Source of the DNA: Linnemannia hyalina
Lineage: Eukaryota > Mortierellomycota > Mortierellomycetes > Mortierellales > Mortierellaceae
Direction of reading: 5' to 3'
DNA length: 64,000 nucleotides
Assembly (NCBI GenBank): GCA_019671135.1
Contig: JAHRHY010000005.1
Span: forward strand, 1 to 64,000
A program made the position numbers and the translations under genes. Every line of letters begins with the position of its first letter. The first letter of the stretch is position 1. Positions 28,871 to 37,801 of the stretch are shown here, one piece after another. The notes below the pieces were generated by a model. It was not told the DNA's origin. It ran no database searches and was given only the letters and a program-made list of their open reading frames with translations.

Positions 28871-30166
28871 CTAGGCTGAATCTTTTTCCAATTGGAAAGA
28901 GATTGCATCGGGCTGGTCGCTAGTCTGTGTAGGCTGAAGGGCCGAGATCGAGGCTGTTGCCTTTGGGGCGTTCTTGAACGAGGGCTTTGCAGGTTTCTTG
29001 GGGCAGTCGTCAAGCCAATGATCTGCTGAACCACAGTAGGTGCACAGTCCTTCCTTTTGACGACGAAGACGCTCAGACGGTGGCAAAGGACCATGGCGAG
29101 CATGCGAGAGATCCATGTCCATCGAAGTGGTCGCGGGAGCTGAGGTAGCAGGGGTGGACGCGGTAGTTGGGGTGGATGAGGCTTGAGTGGTAGTAGAAGT
29201 GTGGGCAGTGGTGGAACGGGACGGAGTGCTGGAAGATTTGTTGCCGGAACGGGTCACTGCATAGCCGTACTGTCGGTTGTCGATGTCGATAGCCAATTGT
29301 GAAAACTCGGCAAAGGTAGGTGGCTCGGGGTAGTTTGCCATGGCTTCTTGAACAGACTCCTTCAGGCCGAGGCGGAACTGTGAAATCATTGCGCTATCAT
29401 TCCATGCTGTATCCGCTGCAAGGTTGACGAAACGGTTTGTATAGTCGATGGCAGAACCGCGCTGTCTAAGTTGACGGAGTTGGGTTTCTGCTAGGACGTG
29501 AGCATTGGAGACTCCAAAGTTCTTACTCATAAGAGCAAAGAACTGATCCAGGTTAGAAATACATGCGGGTCTCTCCTCGACAGGCAACTTGAAGGACGGA
29601 ACGTATCTCTGCATGTACTTGAACGCTGCAGTATCACCGAGGCGCGAGATAGCCAGCACAATGCGGTCGTGGTCGTTCGGATAGAGGGTCTCGTTTGCAA
29701 CGAAGAAGAGTTCCAGCTGAGCCTGAAACCCTTTCCAATCTTCACGCTTGCCGGAGAAGACTGCGGGGGGTGCTACTTTTGGCCTCGAAGGGGAGCTATT
29801 ACTGGAGTGAGGTGTAGTTGATTGGAAGATGGCACTCACTGTGTTGGTGACATCGGTCTTGTGATCATAAAATAGTTTGCCTAGTTCTGCGCGAGTGATG
29901 GGTGGTAATTGTGACGTCATCTTCTGGACGTTGGATTCGAGGCTGAGTAATCGAGGGTTGAGGTTGACGGTCAGGCTTGTGAAGAAATCTTCGTTCGAAA
30001 GAATGAAGTCCAGCATATCACGGTACTTCTGAACAGTCTCCTCGAGTTCGGTGACTTTGGCTTGCAAGGGAGTGACCGTCTGAACTATTTGTTCAAGTGT
30101 GGCTACTCGGTCCATCAGTGCTTGGAAGCGCGCGTTGGCTGTAAGGATCTCACTATCGGGTAGCAT
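28871..30166 (-). CDS. Gypsy-B Gag
   Basis: 431 aa from MLPDSEILTANARF, with coiled coil, capsid domain and one CCHC knuckle (CTYCGSADHWLDDC). A long thymine run (adenines on the coding strand, about 30294-30320) lies in the leader. The frame stays open through it, but the later Met is chosen. Confidence 0.85.
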   Translation of the reverse strand: MLPDSEILTANARFQALMDRVATLEQIVQTVTPLQAKVTELEETVQKYRDMLDFILSNEDFFTSLTVNLNPRLLSLESNVQKMTSQLPPITRAELGKLFYDHKTDVTNTVSAIFQSTTPHSSNSSPSRPKVAPPAVFSGKREDWKGFQAQLELFFVANETLYPNDHDRIVLAISRLGDTAAFKYMQRYVPSFKLPVEERPACISNLDQFFALMSKNFGVSNAHVLAETQLRQLRQRGSAIDYTNRFVNLAADTAWNDSAMISQFRLGLKESVQEAMANYPEPPTFAEFSQLAIDIDNRQYGYAVTRSGNKSSSTPSRSTTAHTSTTTQASSTPTTASTPATSAPATTSMDMDLSHARHGPLPPSERLRRQKEGLCTYCGSADHWLDDCPKKPAKPSFKNAPKATASISALQPTQTSDQPDAISFQLEKDSA

Positions 30167-30290
30167 TGTAGTTGATACGGAAAGTGAAGAGTTGTTGTAG
30201 TTTCTGAGGGTTGTGGGTTGTGTACGGAAGATGGTAGTAAAAGAGGAAAGAACTTGAAGAAGATAGGGTTTGGTTTTGTTGTGGAAAAGG

Positions 30291-30322
<32 letters not shown>

Positions 30323-30392
30323 AGCGCTGAAGTATATCAATAGAAAACAGACAAAGTTTGATCCAAGGTTCTTTAGGTGTATGACTTGGTAT

Positions 30393-30589
30393 TGTCAAGA
30401 AAGCAGACCAAGCAATAGAATGAAGTAGATAAAGAGAACCTTGATCAAGGACTAAGAAATGAGTATAAGGAATAGGTTAAAGAGTATGTTGTATTGGCGA
30501 TACCAAGTAAAGAGCTATAGATTTGCTATCTAAGGCCCTTTTATACTCGTTAGGGCGAAGTCACAAGAGCAAGCTCTTGTCTCGTGACA
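30393..30589 (-). repeat. Gypsy-B 5' LTR
   Basis: 197 bp. On the minus strand the LTR is followed by ATACCAAGT, the same self-priming site as in Gypsy-A. Confidence 0.93.
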
Positions 30590-30745
30590 GGTGTTTAGTA
30601 GGATAGTTAAACAAAAAATTTACAATGGTTGTCTTATATGCTTGATATCATATATACATTCTCATCCCATAGTCGCTATGGATATTGTCGAGATCTACAG
30701 AGATGTAACAAATACCATATGATAACTTGGACCTGAAAGGCCTCC

Positions 30746-31200
30746 TAGGTGAATGTTTTAAAAAAATATGGGTAATGCAATAATGGTGAGGGTGCATGCA
30801 TTGTGGAACGTCTCAGATGAAGTTATCGTGGTTTTTATAATGTTTGATGTAACATACTTTGTTGGAAGTTACGATTGTTATAATATTTGTTAATATGCGG
30901 CCTCCTATACAGATCGTTGGTAAACATGCCAATGGTGAAAAATAAATGTCATAAAGAGTGCATGCATTGTAGAACATCTTAGATATAGTTATTGTAATTT
31001 TCGTGATGTTAAATATAAGTAGATTGTGGATAAACACCACTGTGATCAAGAAAGAAATATTGTAAATTGTGCAAAGGATGGTGGAAGTTTTTAAAAAGAT
31101 GGGTGATATATCTGGTGAATCTCATTGGAAGGGATGAGGATAATATTACATGTGTATTCCATATATAAAAGCTTTCTTTGTGCAAGTGGTATATCTACAG
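30746..31200. other. TIR-like non-coding stretch
   Basis: No gene seen. Two diverged direct repeats (from about 30790 and about 30957, each with GTGCATGCATTGT.GAAC) resemble the outer arm of element 1 (TTACAATTGTTATAGCATTTATTGTTATACAG, 20-base parts of it, at about 149-240). T/A boxes lie at about 30766-30775 and 31085-31094. It is probably the end of a related element. Confidence 0.45.
30894..30908. mobile_element. MITE remnant: fused TIR ends with TAT duplication
   Basis: TAT-GCGGCCTCC-TAT. The left MITE end GCGGCC and right end GGCCTCC are fused through their shared GGCC and flanked by a 3-bp direct repeat. The homologous sequence in element 1 lacks the nine bases. Confidence 0.6.
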
Positions 31201-31208
31201 TTTTTAAA
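31201..31208. promoter_or_regulatory. T5A4 box downstream of the Cys-rich gene
   Basis: TTTTTAAAA lies 10 bp after the stop of the minus-strand frame, matching the other module gene ends. Confidence 0.35.
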
Positions 31209-31217
31209 ATTCTTGAT

Positions 31218-32399
31218 CTACTCTTCTGCGGTCTCAAATGTTACTTCAAGAGGCTTCTTTTCTTCCATCGTACTTTTCTCTTTGGCTTGAATACTATCTA
31301 ATACACTTTGCACTATGGTTTTTCTGTTGTTAGATCCTTCTTTTGCGAACTTACATAATATATCGGAATGTGGTTCGCGGGAACCAAACTTATCCATGTG
31401 CCATGTTTCGTAGTTGGAATAATCTTTGTCCAACAAATCTAGGTGAGAAATTAGTTCTTTTTCTTCTGCATTACCATCTGCCGAAACGTATTCCTCGCGG
31501 AGTTCTTCTTCGATAGCTGTTATTTTGCTATATACTTCTCCCATTGCCTTCAGAAAATCATGATGGTCTTTTGTAGTGTAAACACTTGAGGCATTCACAT
31601 TTTCGCTTTCCATAGGTCCACCATCTTCTAGAGTTTTCTTAACATCCGACTCTTGCACCTCATCATCTACTTTTTCTACAAGTTCATCTAAAGTTTCCTT
31701 AATATTCGACTCTTGCACCTCATCATCTATTTTTTCTACCGGTTCATCTTTCTCTGTCGACCTATCCTTAGACCATTGTGGCTTAAAGCCCATACCGAAG
31801 ATCTTTTCTTTTTCCTTTTGGTTAAGATTATCATAGTCTACATTCTCTGCACTAATGTGGTCATCAGTCACCAAGCCAACTACAATGTCTTGCTTGCGGA
31901 TCTTGAGAATGTGCTTTCCATTTACAAGTACATTCTTGGAATACTCCAATTGCTGCTTGTGAAACCTTTTCCATTTCATCTTGGATATATCTGTTGGCCC
32001 TTCCACTGGTAGTTCCTCTTCTACTTCGACCTCCTCGTTGAAAAGCATCTTTCTCTCTTCATCAGACATTTCTTGAAGTTTCATCTTGCTAAGCATGGAG
32101 CGTTCCAAGATATCCATCTCTGGAACATCACCACCGCCACGCAGATGATCAAGCGTAAACAGGCCAACGTATGTATTCTTTCCACATAGCTTGACAATGT
32201 ACTTAGCCTTCATCGTAAAGTTAGTTGCATACTCAAGCATGTCGTTATTAGGATGAACCATCCATCCTCCATCCTTTGCAAGTGGTATGTCTTTCTCTGA
32301 TCTAATGTTACGCACCGTTGTGGCCAGTGCAAATGTGTGTTCATCTTTTTCATCCTTAGAAACATCTACATTAGAAGATGGCTCTGCATTTTTGGGCAT
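31218..32399 (-). CDS. C-terminal part of acidic repeat protein
   Basis: 393 codons. Two copies of a ~75-residue unit are present. Residues ~28-105 contain YATNFTMKAKYIVKLCGKN and LSKMKLQEMS. Residues ~128-205 contain YSKNVLVNGKHILKIRKQD and KEKIFGMGFK. Then come repeated acidic segments with two near-identical VEKIDDEVQES-type motifs and a helical tail. It is in the same frame as the part upstream, separated only by one TAG and five codons, so it is probably the rest of one ~750-codon gene rather than a separate gene. The family is not recognised. Confidence 0.55.
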   Translation of the reverse strand: MPKNAEPSSNVDVSKDEKDEHTFALATTVRNIRSEKDIPLAKDGGWMVHPNNDMLEYATNFTMKAKYIVKLCGKNTYVGLFTLDHLRGGGDVPEMDILERSMLSKMKLQEMSDEERKMLFNEEVEVEEELPVEGPTDISKMKWKRFHKQQLEYSKNVLVNGKHILKIRKQDIVVGLVTDDHISAENVDYDNLNQKEKEKIFGMGFKPQWSKDRSTEKDEPVEKIDDEVQESNIKETLDELVEKVDDEVQESDVKKTLEDGGPMESENVNASSVYTTKDHHDFLKAMGEVYSKITAIEEELREEYVSADGNAEEKELISHLDLLDKDYSNYETWHMDKFGSREPHSDILCKFAKEGSNNRKTIVQSVLDSIQAKEKSTMEEKKPLEVTFETAEE

Positions 32400-32414
32400 C
32401 TTTGAATGCCTTTT

Positions 32415-33479
32415 CTATCGAGAAGTCTTCTTCTCATCATCCTTAGATGGCTTTTTATGAGATAGTTTTTCATCAGGGTTATCCTTAGAGGTATCATCTC
32501 CAGATTCCACATCAGGTCTGTTATTGGACTTGCCATCATCAGAGTCTTTATCTTTAGAGGAATCATCGTCAGAGTCAGCATTATCAGACGTATCACCATC
32601 ATCTGTATCATCGTCAGAATTCTCATCAGCAGAAGACTCTTCTATTTTTTCTACATCTGCTGAAGTTGCCTCTTGAAGACCCATCTTGTCCAATATGCGT
32701 GCCTCTTTCTCAGATATTTCTGGCGCAGGGAGATTCTTGCCCATGAGCTTAGGTGGACACAAGGCAATGTTGAGATTCTTTTCCTTTAGCCTAATAATGT
32801 ACTTGCCATTTACAGTAAAGCTTTTTGCATACAGGAAAGCTGGATTAGTTGCATAACGCGTCCATATACATGTATTAGCGAGTGCCACATTTTTCTTGGA
32901 CGTTATGTCAACTACCTTTGGACTCAACGGAAAGGAGACGGCAATTATATCTTCTTCATCATCATCATCGGACGGCTCTTCATCCGATGACTCCTGCTTG
33001 TTTCTCTTTCGCTTCTTTGGTTCTTCATCCTCGGAAGTCATATCGTCATCGGAAGATACAAACTTAGAAGTATATGTCTTCTTTAAAGCCTTGGAAGACT
33101 TAGTACGCTTGTCGACAGGTGCCTTGTTGTTACTACGTTTTATATAACCTCTATCTTGATCTTGATGACGTCCACAGTATGTTTGACCAAGTTTGGCTAC
33201 ACTACCACAATTAGCACCCTTGATGGTTGTGCCTTGACACTTGCGCGCAGGATCGTGGACATAACAATGCATGCCTTCATCATCAACTTCCTTCATGCAT
33301 TTGCGCTTGGACTTGGTGCACTTTTCTCCACAAAAGTAGTATCTCTCTACTTCCTCATCCTCATCAAGCGCCTTAAAGATCTTATTTGCATCTTTCTTGT
33401 TAAACTCCACTCCCTTCTTAGAGGAGAATGTCTCAAAGGCCTTGGTGATGAGCTCGATTGTAAGCTGAACGTACTTCAT
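32415..33479 (-). CDS. N-terminal part: tandem C3H zinc modules, acidic
   Basis: 354 codons from MKYVQLTIELITKAFETF. It has two tandem zinc-like modules: C54-x6-C61-x10-C72-x2-H75 and C81-x9-C91-x10-C102-x2-H105. The second has the CQGTTIKGANC...YCGRH pattern seen in proteins of large DNA viruses and phages. A Lys/Ser-rich and acidic stretch follows (about 125-185). Next is one copy of the ~75-residue unit (YAKSFTVNGKYIIRLKEKN...LDKMGLQ), then a long Asp/Ser run. It ends at TAG, after which the frame stays open. Probable nuclear or chromatin-like protein by composition only. No function is assigned. Confidence 0.6.
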   Translation of the reverse strand: MKYVQLTIELITKAFETFSSKKGVEFNKKDANKIFKALDEDEEVERYYFCGEKCTKSKRKCMKEVDDEGMHCYVHDPARKCQGTTIKGANCGSVAKLGQTYCGRHQDQDRGYIKRSNNKAPVDKRTKSSKALKKTYTSKFVSSDDDMTSEDEEPKKRKRNKQESSDEEPSDDDDEEDIIAVSFPLSPKVVDITSKKNVALANTCIWTRYATNPAFLYAKSFTVNGKYIIRLKEKNLNIALCPPKLMGKNLPAPEISEKEARILDKMGLQEATSADVEKIEESSADENSDDDTDDGDTSDNADSDDDSSKDKDSDDGKSNNRPDVESGDDTSKDNPDEKLSHKKPSKDDEKKTSR

Positions 33480-33656
33480 GTTTTTAGATATGAATAATAT
33501 GGATTGTACTTGTGGTATGGTGGGTGTGAATGAGTTTTCAGTTTATGTGTGGTAGATTGCAGCTGCTTAGTACACTGATATAAAGAATTGCAATAAAAGA
33601 TGGTTGTATAGGTATGGATGGTTGTATAGAGATGGATAATTGTTGGTTGGTTACTA
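33480..33656. other. Upstream region of the Cys-rich gene
   Basis: No gene. A short tandem GGTTGTATAG(G/A)(T/G)ATGGA-type repeat is at about 33602-33640, next to the Tc1 insertion at TA (33655-33656). Confidence 0.4.
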
Positions 33657-33867
33657 AAGTGCTCAACAAAACTGATCAACCAAAACGCGTTTTTGACTTT
33701 TTTTTTGCATGGCTCATTCATCTTCTTAGTAATCAACTTCAGAATCTCTCTCAAACATTCTTATACGACTTGTGCATGGTTTATACCTGTTCTTGACCCA
33801 TTCTGGGAATGACGTCATCATAAAAAATTTATTGCATTCTGCTTAGTTGGTTGATCAGTTTTGTTAT
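33657..33867 (+). repeat. Tc1 left TIR
   Basis: ~211 bp, matching the reverse of 35063-35273 with few differences. It contains two internal AACAAAACTGATCAACCA-type boxes (outer and inner), probably transposase binding sites. Confidence 0.85.
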
Positions 33868-33969
33868 AATAAGACGATCACCAAGATCATCCTCTCTTTC
33901 ATCTATTTTCCTCCAACCTACTTCCTTCATCATCTTTATTTTCCTTCAGTCCTCCCTCCACCAAACACG

Positions 33970-35021
33970 ATGCCACCAAAAGGAAACAATCCTAAAGGAA
34001 AAAACACGCCAACTCCACCAACAAAAGTCATTGACGCAACTCAACTGCTAATTCTGGGTCAATCCGTCAGGCAAGTGGCGACATCACTCGGGATCTCGAT
34101 CGGATCTGTAATCAACATCAGGAACAAGAACAAAGAGAATATTCCACCATCAACAGGAGGTAGACCAAACAAGATCTCCCCTAGGACAAAGGAGGTTCTC
34201 GTTCGCCTATTCAAGACGGGCCAGATGAATACACCCCTCGATGGCCAACGGTTCATTCAAGAGACGGATGGAGTGCAGGTCCATGCTCAGACGGTCTGGC
34301 GCCATCTGCGAGAGGAAGGAGTCAGAGCCTACGTCCAATAAAAGAGGCCAGATCTCAAACCGAATCATGTGCGGGATCGACTTGCATTCGCCCAAGAGCA
34401 CATCCACTGGACGGTAGATGACTGGAAACGTGTGATGTCTCCGATGAGAGCATCATCAGTCGCGTCGGGTCCTTTGGCAGGAAGTACTACTACAGCGATT
34501 GCGAGCACAAGCGTCTGTTGCCTAATCAAGTCCGTCCAACTCCACAAGCGGCAGGAGGAAAAATGATGATCTGGGGATGCATTACTTTTTTCGGCCCAGG
34601 AGACCTTTGTCGAATCCATGGCACACTCAATTCAGATCTCTACCTCAACACTCTCAACGATTATGTTCTCGCCTCCTTCGAGTACTATGACATGGATCCG
34701 GCAACATCCATTTTCCAGCAGGACAACTCTCGAGTGCATACAGCCAACATAGTGCAGGAGTGGTTTGCCCAGCAGGAGTTCACTGTTCTAAGGTGGCCAG
34801 CCAACTCCCCGGACCTCAACATCATTGAGCACGTTTGGCGCTATATGAAACAACGACTTGCCAACTATAGGCGGGTGCCACAAAGCTTGGACGAGTTGTG
34901 GGAGCGCGTACAGGATGTATGGACGACTTTACCTTTGCAGTTTCTTCAAAACTTGTATGAAAGCATGCCTGAACGCATGAGGGCATTGCTTCAGAGCAAA
35001 GGTGGCCAAATAGACTATTGA
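33970..35021 (+). pseudogene. Tc1-family DD34E transposase, broken
   Basis: The N-terminus has a helix-turn-helix (LGQSVRQVATSLGISIGSV) and the GRPNKISPR hinge between the paired-like DNA-binding domains. It stops at TAA (about 34339) within ...YVQ-stop-KRPDLKPNH. A one-base shift near 34438-34445 puts SDES (first D) out of frame. The rest is open: FQQDNSRVHTA (second D) and SPDLNIIEHVW (E) are 34 residues apart, hence DD34E. Both lesions must be absent in an active copy elsewhere. The C-terminus QSKGGQIDY is typical of the family. Confidence 0.88.
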
Positions 35022-35062
35022 AAGGCTGTAGTAGAACTAATGATCTTGTTCATTACGAATTT

Positions 35063-35273
35063 GTAACAAAACTGATCAACCAACTAAGCAGAATGCAATA
35101 AATTTTTTATGATGACGTCATTCCCAGAATGGGTCAAGAACAGGTATAAACCATGCACAAGTCGTATAAGAATGTTTGAGAGAGATTCTGAAGTTGATTA
35201 CAAAGAAGATGAATGAGCCATGCAAAAAAAAAGTCAAAAACGCGTTTTGGTTGAGCAGTTTTGTTGAGCACTT
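35063..35273 (-). repeat. Tc1 right TIR
   Basis: Inverted partner of 33657-33867. Confidence 0.85.
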
Positions 35274-35708
35274 TAGATAAAGATTAAGCAAGAGGGAAGT
35301 GGACTCCTTTATTTATACTAATTCAGGAACACTGCCACAATGGATATTAATAGCGCTTGCTTATTAGCACTGCTTGGCGCTTAGTAACAAAAGAGTTTTA
35401 AAAAGGCATCTAAGTGGTTAATAATGTAGTGTTCCTCGTATGACGTAGATCTTGCTTATTAAGACTGCTTGGCATTAAAGACGGGGCTTAAAAATGGTTA
35501 AGAATGTAGTATTCTTTTATGACGTAGGTTTGTACATGTGTTTATCCTCTTTGTTAAATAAAAAGGAATGCTGTAGAATAGCATAGAATAGCATCCGATC
35601 TACTACAATAATACCATGGCTTTTAATAATAGATACCGGTGCATATTAGCATCTTGGCAGTTAATACCGTATCTTAAAGCTGACTAAATAGGCCATATAT
35701 GTCTATTC
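35274..35708. other. Non-coding, two diverged direct repeats
   Basis: No gene. About 35366-35440 and 35449-35535 share CTTGCTTATTA.GACTGCTTGGC and GGTTAA.AATGTAGT.TTC...TATGACGTAG. A T4A5 box is at 35396-35405 and one at 35709-35717 near the DDE stop. Confidence 0.45.
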
Positions 35709-35729
35709 TTTTAAAAACCTGCAATAAGT

Positions 35730-37013
35730 CTACAGATTACCATTAACATCCATTTGTCGCTTCATACCTCTAAGCTCAATGGAAAGGCCGGGTTGCATTA
35801 TTACTGCTTGATCCATTGGTGTGTCCTCATCAACATCAACATCACCATGAAGTTTAATACCAAGAAATTTGTTCTGGAGTTGTGCCATTGTATTTCCATC
35901 CTCCACTAGCGCACCAACATCAACATATCCCATTGGTTGCTCAACGTCGTTCTCTGTCGTCGGATACTCGAATCCTTCGCGAAGCCAAGCTGTATGAATT
36001 GGTTCTGCAGAAATCTTCAACAAAGCAACCATCTTTTTCATGTTTAAGAGTAACAAAGATAACTTCAACTGCAAATTATATGTTTGTTTTTTATCCACCA
36101 ACACAGGAGTACGATTGTTGTGTTTCTCAAATGTGGAACCAAGGTCTGCAAACAGAGATTCCATCTGCGAGCGGAAACTACCAAAGGTGGTATTGTATAA
36201 CGTTTCTTCCGGTGTAAGTTCCTTATTCTTCTGTTTACGGTATGGATGAGCGAAATTTTGAACTCTAAGAATATCAGACTCATCTATAAGCCTCCTTAAG
36301 AACTGTCGATACCCTCCATCGAGAGCAATGCAATCCATCTCATGCACTCTCTTGTCCAACTTCATCGTTAGCAGCATTGTTCCATCAGCATTGTTCTTGC
36401 AAGATGCAGATTTGGAGACAAATAAAGCCATGCCATTACAATCCATTGCTACCTGTGTGCGTAATCCTGACTTTTTCAGCTTGTAAGAGTACATATCAGC
36501 ACTGCTCTCACCTTTGTATGTTGCTCTTGTATCATGACCGTCAAGATGCAATGTAACATGCTTAAATAATGGAGGATTCTTTTCCTTTGCAGACAATAGG
36601 CGTATTTTAATTGTGGAGAACATTGTTGCAATACAGTTGGTGATGTACTTGTTGTGCAAAGTATATTCTTTCTTATAAAACACAGAGTGCATTGCATGAA
36701 AACTACTTTTTGGCATGTGTGGTTCCATTGCTTCCATAGACAGTCCTTTGACAAGATGATAGAGCATTAAAAGACCTTTCTCCACTTCTTTGTATGGACC
36801 AGGATACTTAACCTTTGGCCAGATGTCAACAAGAAAGAAGTACACTGGAATAGGACCAAGGCGTCGATTTAGGGTTTCTTTTATTTCTGGCATATACCCA
36901 ATTTCCTTGCTTACAGTACAATGATTATTACGTGGTGTAATTGTTGGCCATCCAGCGTTGAGGAAAGTCCAATGGTCATCAAGCAGTTGTTTAAAGTGTT
37001 TTGTTAGATCCAT
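35730..37013 (-). CDS. DDE_Tnp_4/HARBI1-like transposase, intact
   Basis: 427 aa from MDLTKHFKQLLDDHWTFL. It is closest to the 2.1-kb gene (LGPIPVYFFLVDIW, YPGPYKEVEKG). Catalytic motifs are present: THHLDGHDT-type LHLDGHDTRA (first D), MDCIALDGGY (second D), RSQMESLFADL (E). The frame is complete. Its start is preceded by a T6A5 box (37062-37072) and its stop is followed by T4A5 (35709-35717), as for the other module genes. No b gene lies on its 3' side, where Tc1 and non-coding repeats stand instead. With 2090-3349 this is one of two potentially active enzymes. Confidence 0.85.
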   Translation of the reverse strand: MDLTKHFKQLLDDHWTFLNAGWPTITPRNNHCTVSKEIGYMPEIKETLNRRLGPIPVYFFLVDIWPKVKYPGPYKEVEKGLLMLYHLVKGLSMEAMEPHMPKSSFHAMHSVFYKKEYTLHNKYITNCIATMFSTIKIRLLSAKEKNPPLFKHVTLHLDGHDTRATYKGESSADMYSYKLKKSGLRTQVAMDCNGMALFVSKSASCKNNADGTMLLTMKLDKRVHEMDCIALDGGYRQFLRRLIDESDILRVQNFAHPYRKQKNKELTPEETLYNTTFGSFRSQMESLFADLGSTFEKHNNRTPVLVDKKQTYNLQLKLSLLLLNMKKMVALLKISAEPIHTAWLREGFEYPTTENDVEQPMGYVDVGALVEDGNTMAQLQNKFLGIKLHGDVDVDEDTPMDQAVIMQPGLSIELRGMKRQMDVNGNL

Positions 37014-37061
37014 AATAATATTTATGTATTGGATTGTCATGACGTTAACCAACAATAACAA

Positions 37062-37072
37062 TTTTTTAAAAA
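37062..37072. promoter_or_regulatory. T6A5 box upstream of DDE gene
   Basis: TTTTTTAAAAA lies 49 bp before the chosen start codon (minus strand). Confidence 0.45.
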
Positions 37073-37175
37073 GGCTTATACTTAACTGCATACACAACAG
37101 CATGTAGGATGGTATCTATTATACAGCAAGCACATAGTTGAGAATACAAATATATTTTTATATTTTTTTCGGTAG

Positions 37176-37669
37176 CGGCCCCTTCATGTGCAGAGGATAT
37201 AAAAAGGCATATAAAAAATATCCAAAGTCCAAGGAACGGAGTGTTGACTTTCATAGCTGACATATCTCTTTATAGTGGGCAACAGAACACCGAATAAAAT
37301 AGCAATAGACAGCACATGTTTTTTTAAAATGTAATCTCTCCCCTGTATTTCGCCCCAAAGATATAGTTGAGAATACAAGTGCTTTAGATGATCACATACA
37401 AGAACTACTCTGGCGAATCTTGCAGTGAGGGTTACAGGTTAATAGTAGATGAACACATTCAAGAGTGTGGCGTGCGAAAAATAAGAAGACTTTGTTGTTT
37501 GGAGAATAGGTTGGTGTTTAGTAGGATAGTTAAACAAAAAATGTTATTATGGTTGTCTTATATGCTTGATATCATATATACATTCTCATCCCATAGTCGC
37601 TATGGATATTGTCGAGATCTACAGAGATGTAACAAATACCATATGATAACTTGGACCTGAAAGGCCTCC
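37176..37669 (+). mobile_element. MITE M3
   Basis: 494 bp, GCGGCCCCTTCATG...CCTGAAAGGCCTCC. Flanks GTA and TTT do not match. The right flank continues the R1 block broken at M2 (24625), implying recombination between MITE copies. Confidence 0.85.
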
Positions 37670-37797
37670 TTTTGTATATGTATTCTTTATAGATATATCT
37701 GTTGTCTTTTTAAAAACTCCTTCCATAATCGTCTGTACAAATTCTTGCAACTTCCATTGGTATTCCATAACATATTTAACTATTTCGACCCAAGACA
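37670..37797 (-). repeat. Block R1 fragment, inverted
   Basis: TTTTGTATATG...CGACCCAAGAC, with T5A5 at about 37704-37713. It joins gene b at about 37800. Confidence 0.7.
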
Positions 37798-37801
37798 TTT
37801 C

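Larger units (their letters stand above)
24969..30589 (-). mobile_element. Gypsy-B: complete copy of the Gypsy-A family
   Basis: 5621 bp with 197-bp LTRs (24969-25165 and 30393-30589) and matching GGTGT target duplications (24964-24968 and 30590-30594). Gag and Pol frames are uninterrupted. It defines the intact structure of the family and confirms the D1 insertion site in Gypsy-A. Confidence 0.96.
24626..30745 (+). mobile_element. MITE M2, split by Gypsy-B
   Basis: The MITE family sequence runs 24626-24968 and resumes at 30590-30745 (ending CCTGAAAGGCCTCC). Gypsy-B with a GGTGT duplication lies between. The right flank TAGGTGAATGTTTTAAAA is shared with M1. Confidence 0.85.
33657..35273 (+). 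mobile_element. Tc1/mariner element with long TIRs
   Basis: 1617 bp with ~211-bp inverted ends (33657-33867 and 35063-35273; AAGTGCTCAACAAAACTG...). It is flanked by TA on both sides (33655-33656 and 35274-35275). It encodes a broken DD34E transposase. Confidence 0.93.
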
